The translations under genes were made by a program, and so were the position numbers. From contig CM057827.1 of the NCBI GenBank assembly GCA_030068075.1, forward strand, positions 67,718,500-67,782,499: a DNA stretch of 64,000 nt, given 5' to 3'. The stretch comes from Paguma larvata. Lineage: Eukaryota > Chordata > Mammalia > Carnivora > Viverridae. How positions within the stretch are numbered: the stretch's first letter is position 1; each line of letters opens with the position of its first letter. Below the pieces are notes generated by a model. The model did not search any database and was not told where the DNA came from. It was given only the letters and a program-made list of their open reading frames with translations. Below are positions 59,561-64,000 of this stretch, piece by piece.

Positions 59561-61100
59561 AGATCACTCACTGCTACTTCTTGAATTTCAGAGGGTTCAG
59601 ATAGAGAAGTTAAATGCTTCGGTTTATTTATAATTTAATACATTATCACATTTAAGTCCTAAATATCTTAAGAAAAAGTTTCCTTACTCTAGAAAAGGAA
59701 ACATTAGAGAACCAGCAATGTTTCAAACAAGAGTCACCAAAACTATATTTTCTTCCAATTCAGTTAGTCCCATGTTACTTATTAATTCTTGTTCAGGCTG
59801 AATACAGCTTTTAGTTAAACTAGTTCTGGAAATTCTTACCCATTTCAGTTTTATGATCTTAAAGATATCATACCTGTATTTGTCAAAAAGCTTTTTTTAT
59901 GAATCTCCTTGAAGATAAAACTCATTTTGCAAGAGCATCAGAACAATAACTATTAATGAACTATAAATGACAACTCAGAAATGGACATTATTAACAATCT
60001 AATGAGAGGTCATTATGATGCAACTGACATGGAAATTCAGTTATTTCTGTGACACTAAACACTTTAATAACCAGAATAGAGTCAGGACCTTATACCACAA
60101 GGTAACATACCAAATAAGCCAAATTAGTCAGAGGTTTTGTTTACAATTTTAAATCTTGGGAAAGTTTGTTAAAACCTTAGAAAGTTTAAATGCACATGCC
60201 TAGGGGTGCCTGGGTGGCTCGGTCAGTTAAGCGTCTGGTTTCAGCTCACTGTTCGTGGGTTTGAGCCCCGTGTCCAGCTCTGTGCTGAAAGTCTGGAGCC
60301 TGGAGCCTGCTTCGGATTCTGTGTCTCCCTCACTCTCTACCCCTTCCCTACTTACACTGTCTCCCTCTCTCTCAAAAATAAACAAAAGAAAAATTTTAAA
60401 TGCACATGCCTAAATAGGATTATTTAGATCATCAAAGACTTGACAAAAACAAAACACAGAAACCGGTTTTTCTGAGCAAAGAAAAAACAACTTTGTTTAC
60501 ATTTTCTTACTAAGTGGAGGCCAATGATCTGAAAACTTTGCTTTTTAAGAGAGAAGAGCAGAATTTTGAGCTCTTAGAAACCTTAGTCTCCAGGGAAAAC
60601 TAAGTAGTAACTAATTGTGAACTGTTACACCAGAATTCTTTAAAAGGCAAATTTATGAAATCTATTAAGCAAAGTATGTTTTCCAACAGACCCAAATAGC
60701 CTCAGTTTCTCTGCAGTAAGTCAAAATCAGATAAACCTTATGTTAGTAACCAATGATTTAGTATTTTATCTTATATGGAAAATGATATCCAATGAATTCA
60801 ATCTCATTTATCATCTAAGCAAAACTTTAAAGTTTCAGGTTACCAAAGGCTTTGAAATCTATCTTAACAATTACCTATGAGAACTCTGAGACAGACAAAA
60901 TTAACCATCATTTTAACTCATCGTTTTGCTGATAAATCGCAACAGACTTAACACAAGTTTACTTGACCTTCAGCAAACCTCCGTAGAATAAAAGTCTCAA
61001 TTAGTTAAAAGACCGAATTATGTTCCACCTGGGTCCACTTAAAGTCTATTTGTTTCCCACCTCAGGTTTTACCTGAGGCACAGGTAAGGAAATCTAAAAT
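59561..61100 (-). other. probable ERV leader/internal sequence, antisense, with a young SINE
   Basis: Non-coding in all frames, with no break of composition from the ERV part to its left. I infer it belongs to the same antisense element or a related one, but no gag or pol motif is visible. A plus-strand SINE sits at 60203-60394. The assignment is weak. Confidence 0.4.
60203..60394 (+). mobile_element. young CAN-SINE with perfect 18-bp TSD
   Basis: Head 'ggggtgcctgggtggctcgg', full body and short A-rich tail. The duplication TTTAAATGCACATGCCTA is perfect at 60185-60202 and 60395-60412. Confidence 0.97.
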
Positions 61101-62462
61101 AGTTAAGTCCAAGAGGGTGGTCTTCACTCCTGAACAGAAAGGGGAGGAGGAGGCCCCACGATGGTACGGAACCAGTTACACAGGCTGCACACAAGGTGGT
61201 GCAGATACGGGAGGCAGAAGACGCCAAGCACTGCCAGAAGGCAGAGAAAAAAAACTCCTGGTTCTTAGGCTTGGCTTTGGCGTGTCAGCTCCCACCAGGG
61301 AGCAGAAACCACGTTTCTCACCCGCCCGCCCAGCCACCCAGCAAAAACATAGGCAGTTCATGTCAGGCTGGGGAAGACAAGAAACTTGCCCAAAGAGAGT
61401 TTCAACAAGTGCTTGGGAATTCCGTAAAGTCCCCATCCCAAGGTAGACTAAGCAGAGACAGCTGGCTCCAATTACCATGGCCATTAACGGGGCAAATATT
61501 TGAAGGAGGGAGAAGCCCCCACATCTATTAGCAGTTGGAGCAGTGAGAGAGTCGTCAGAGTCCAGTATGTTGGGAGGCAGCTGGTGATCCACCAAACACA
61601 CTCTGCAAGAGGCTCTTAGATCAGGGTCCTGATTTAAGGCCATGAAATTAAGCAAGGCATCTACGGGATGTCTGACGGTTTGCAGGAGTCCCAGCAAAGG
61701 AGGTCAAGCTGGAAAATAGTATTAGAAGAGAGCGTTCCATGGGAGGGCCATACCTCTTGATCTGGGAGCTTGTACTGAGGCCAGGAAACATCAGGCCTTG
61801 GGAGCCAAATTTATTAAAGAAGGCAGCCCAAGGGTGAGTCCGAAGGAAGAAAGGGGGTGGGGAGGGACAGGCTGCCGACTCCCAAAGGGGCCTCCCGCCA
61901 AAGGGAGTGCAGCTCTGACGCAGGTCTCGATTTCAGTCAGGCCGGTCTGCTCCAGACATAATATGAGGTGACGGACTCTTCTGGTGGCATCCCACCACAG
62001 AGAGGAGTCATGGCAAATTCGGGACGGCCGGCTCTTTGGGGCTGTCCCACCAAGAAGCATAAGGCAAAAGCACGGAACTTTCGGTTGTGGGGGAGTCCCC
62101 CGGAAACAGGGAAAGGCGGACACCAGCTTGGCTAGACCAGGTGGGAACACAGAGGGGGAAGACTCACCTCTAAGACACGCGGCAACACACTGCCCGCAGA
62201 TTAAGATGGCAGCCGGATCCGCGGGAACAGAGGAAAAGGGGCGGAAGCCAAAAGAAGTGAGGCGGCTGAGAGTCAGCCAGTGTCTGGAAAGAGTCCCAAC
62301 TGAGTCCAAATCCTGCGCGGATTCGACCTGGGTGAGCGGTTAGTTGCCACGGAATGTGGGAACAGACCTGCGAGCACAGAATGAAAGAGCAGAGGAAAGG
62401 GGTTCTTTACCCACACAGGTGCGGGGCAGTCCGACCTGTTTGCCCTCAGACGTTCAGACCAC
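61100..62462 (-). mobile_element. CpG-rich LTR-like block, antisense
   Basis: GC- and CpG-rich sequence unlike anything else in the window. On the minus strand it would begin TGTGGTCTGAACG at 62462 and has an AATAAA signal at about 61808-61813, as an LTR would. It does not match the 3' LTR at 56377-56746. Frames of 111-173 codons on both strands (for example minus 61176-61697 and 61791-62309) show no retroviral domain that I recognise. It may be the 5' LTR and leader of a different ERV, or a mosaic. 'aagatggcagc' near 62203 resembles a YY1 site. Confidence 0.45.
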
Positions 62463-62577
62463 ACCAGGGGCCTGCCCTGGCCAGTGGCCTTCAGTTGTCT
62501 GAGGAGTACTATAAAAGATAGGATTCAGTAGGCAGAGGGAAAGGCAAGGAACTGAGGTCGCTGGGAGGGGAAAACAA
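62463..62577. other. junction segment with TATA-like motif
   Basis: About 115 bp between two LTR-like blocks, with 'tactataaaagataggattc' near 62508-62527. It could belong to either block. Too short to assign. Confidence 0.35.
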
Positions 62578-63066
62578 TGTTTTAAAACAATGCTGGGAGT
62601 GTCTGACCAGACCAAACTCCCTCAGGCATAAGGTTCCTCTTAAGAATGCAACAGACAACACCTACCCACCCCTCTGGTCTCCCTCTGGAATTTGACAAAA
62701 GACCTGACTAAAAATAACTACACTTTAAACTATCACCCACAAGGAACTCTTATGGTCATAGACCTCCTCTCATACAATAGGAACCAACCATCTGAGTTGG
62801 TTAACCTAGCCAATAAGACTAGAACCAAAGAATAGGGACGGGTCAAAACCTTGTAAAACAAAGTCCGTTGACTATAGTGGACGGGGAAGGGGGGGTGGCA
62901 GTAGTCACTTTTAAATGACCCCACTCTGTAAAGAGAGCTTTCAGGCTATTCTTACTTTATGATCTTATACCCTAATAAACTTTTGCCTGCTGGTCATTTT
63001 ATACTGTGTCCACCTCTTCATCTTCCAAGCTGCCAGACAAATCCTGGGGTAAAAAATCCTGCAACA
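62578..63066 (+). mobile_element. LTR, plus strand, probably solo
   Basis: About 490 bp with the shape of an ERV1 LTR: possible TG start at 62578 (or 62591), a long U3, an AATAAA signal at about 62975 ('ctaataaacttttgcctgct'), then a T- and C-rich U5 ending in CA at about 63066. No internal retroviral sequence follows; an L1 tail begins directly after it. Orientation is opposite to the ERV on its left. Confidence 0.65.
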
Positions 63067-63067
63067 G

Positions 63068-63998
63068 ACTGCTGGTGAGAATGCAAACTGGTAGAGCCAC
63101 TCTGGAAAACAGTATGGAGTTTCCTCAAAAAATTAAAAATAGAACTACCCTAAGGCCCAGAAATTGCACAACTAGGTATTTACCCAAGGGATAAAAGTAT
63201 GCTGTTTCGAAGGGGCACATGCGCCCCAATGTTTCTAGCAGGGCTTTTGACAATAGCCAAAATATGGAAAGAGCCCAAATGTCCATCAACAGACGAATAT
63301 ATAAAGAAGATATGGTATATATATATACAATGTAATATTACTCAGCAATCAAAAAGCATGAAATCTCGGGGCGCCTGGGTGGCTCAATCCATTAAGCGTC
63401 TGACTTCGGCTCAGGTCATGATCTCATGGTTCCTGAGTTCCAGCCCCGCGTTGGGCTCTGCCCTGACAGCTCAGAGCCTGGAGACTGCTTTGGATTCTAT
63501 GTCTCCCTCACTCTCTGACCCTCCCCCACTCACACTCTGTGTGTGTCTCTCTCTCTCAAAAATAAATACACATTAAAAAAATTTAAAAAAAAGAATGAAA
63601 TCTTGCCATTTACAACAACACGGTTGGAACTAGAGTGTATTATGCTAAGCAAAATTAGTCAGAAAAAGACAAATATCATATAACTTAACTCATGTGAAAT
63701 TTAAGATACAGAACAGATGAACATAAGGGAAGGGAAGTAAAAATAATATAAAAACAGGGAGGGGGACAAAACAACTCTTCAATACAGAGAACAAACGAGG
63801 TTGCTGGAGGGGTTGTGGGTGGGGTGATGGGCTAAGTGGGCAAAGGACATTAAGGAAGACACTTGTTGGGATGTGCACAAGTTGTTATATGTAGAGGATG
63901 AATCACTGGATTCTACTCCTGAAATCATTATTGCACTATATGCTAACTCAGATGAGTTACTAAGTCGGATGTAAATTTAAAAATAAATAAATATATTA
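63068..63998 (+). mobile_element. L1 3' part, plus strand, split by a SINE
   Basis: L1 ORF2 C-terminal sequence ('ctgctggtgagaatgcaaac', 'ggaaaacagtatggagtttc', 'cccaaatgtccatcaacaga') and 3' UTR ('gacacttgttgggatgtgca') in order. ORF2 is broken by stops. A SINE at 63367-63594 interrupts it. It reaches almost to the end of the window, so its 3' end and TSD may be cut off. Confidence 0.88.
63367..63594 (+). mobile_element. young CAN-SINE in the L1 tail
   Basis: Head 'ggggcgcctgggtggctcaa' and full body ('gctcaggtcatgatctcatg', 'gctctgccctgacagctcag'), with an A-rich tail. The duplication ATGAAATCT is at 63358-63366 and 63595-63603. It inserted after the L1. Confidence 0.96.
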
Positions 63999-64000
63999 AC

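Noticed and set aside
61176..61697. Minus-strand 173-codon frame with a hydrophobic segment
   Set aside because: It sits in the CpG-rich LTR-like block, with overlapping long frames on the other strand and no recognised domain. GC-rich sequence has few stops, so length alone is not evidence.
61791..62309. Minus-strand 172-codon frame
   Set aside because: It lies across the supposed LTR, ends at its polyadenylation region, and has no similarity to gag, pol or env that I can see.
63001..63068. 5' end of a retroviral internal region after the plus-strand LTR
   Set aside because: The sequence after 63068 is L1 ORF2, not a primer-binding site or leader, so the LTR appears to be solo or truncated.

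Overview
This 64 kb window looks like AT-rich, gene-poor chromosomal DNA of a carnivoran mammal, most likely a felid. The lineage call rests on about 22 copies of the tRNA-derived carnivore SINE (CAN-SINE). They start with a head like 'ggggcgcctgggtggctcag', run through 'caggtcatgatctc' and 'gctctgtgctgacagctcag', and end in CT-rich sequence plus a short A-rich tail, which is the cat-type form rather than the dog-type form. I found no exon, single-copy protein gene, tRNA, rRNA or snRNA that I can defend. The longer open frames are all in L1 elements, simple repeats, LTR sequence or unassigned spacer.

Layout: 0-3 kb is AT-rich spacer with one old SINE. 3.1-8.7 kb is an old plus-strand L1 with 5' UTR, ORF1 and ORF2 remains. 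It carries an internal inverted duplication and a nested younger L1 3' end with its target-site duplication (TSD). 9-18 kb is spacer with a (CA)n, a 310-bp GGAA/GAAA purine tract, MaLR LTRs and SINEs. 18.7-19.4 kb is a young minus-strand L1 tail with an open ORF2 C-terminus. 23.3-24.3 kb holds a pogo/Tigger-like DNA element next to an MLT1-type LTR. 25.0-30.1 kb holds two L1 tails of the same family in opposite directions, forming a roughly 1.2-kb inverted repeat, with a two-unit SINE array sharing one TSD between them. 30-45 kb is older sequence: L1M, MIR, L2, MER20, MLT1 and another LTR with a large AT-rich hairpin. 45-56 kb contains a three-unit degenerate tandem repeat split by a SINE, an L1M/HAL1-like ORF1 relic, an L1M tail with a 152-bp tandem duplication, and a SINE whose tail grew into a second purine tract.

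56.4-63.1 kb is the most complex part. It holds an antisense, heavily deleted class I endogenous retrovirus (ERV) with a 3' LTR and an envelope transmembrane relic interrupted by nested SINEs. Further along are leader-like sequence, a CpG-rich LTR-like block, and a separate plus-strand LTR. The window ends in a plus-strand L1 tail split by a SINE.

Nothing here forms an operon or pathway. The content is a layered record of retrotransposition, and the order of insertions can be read from nesting and TSDs. Family names come from remembered consensus features and were not checked by a search. Boundaries without a TSD are approximate by tens of bases.
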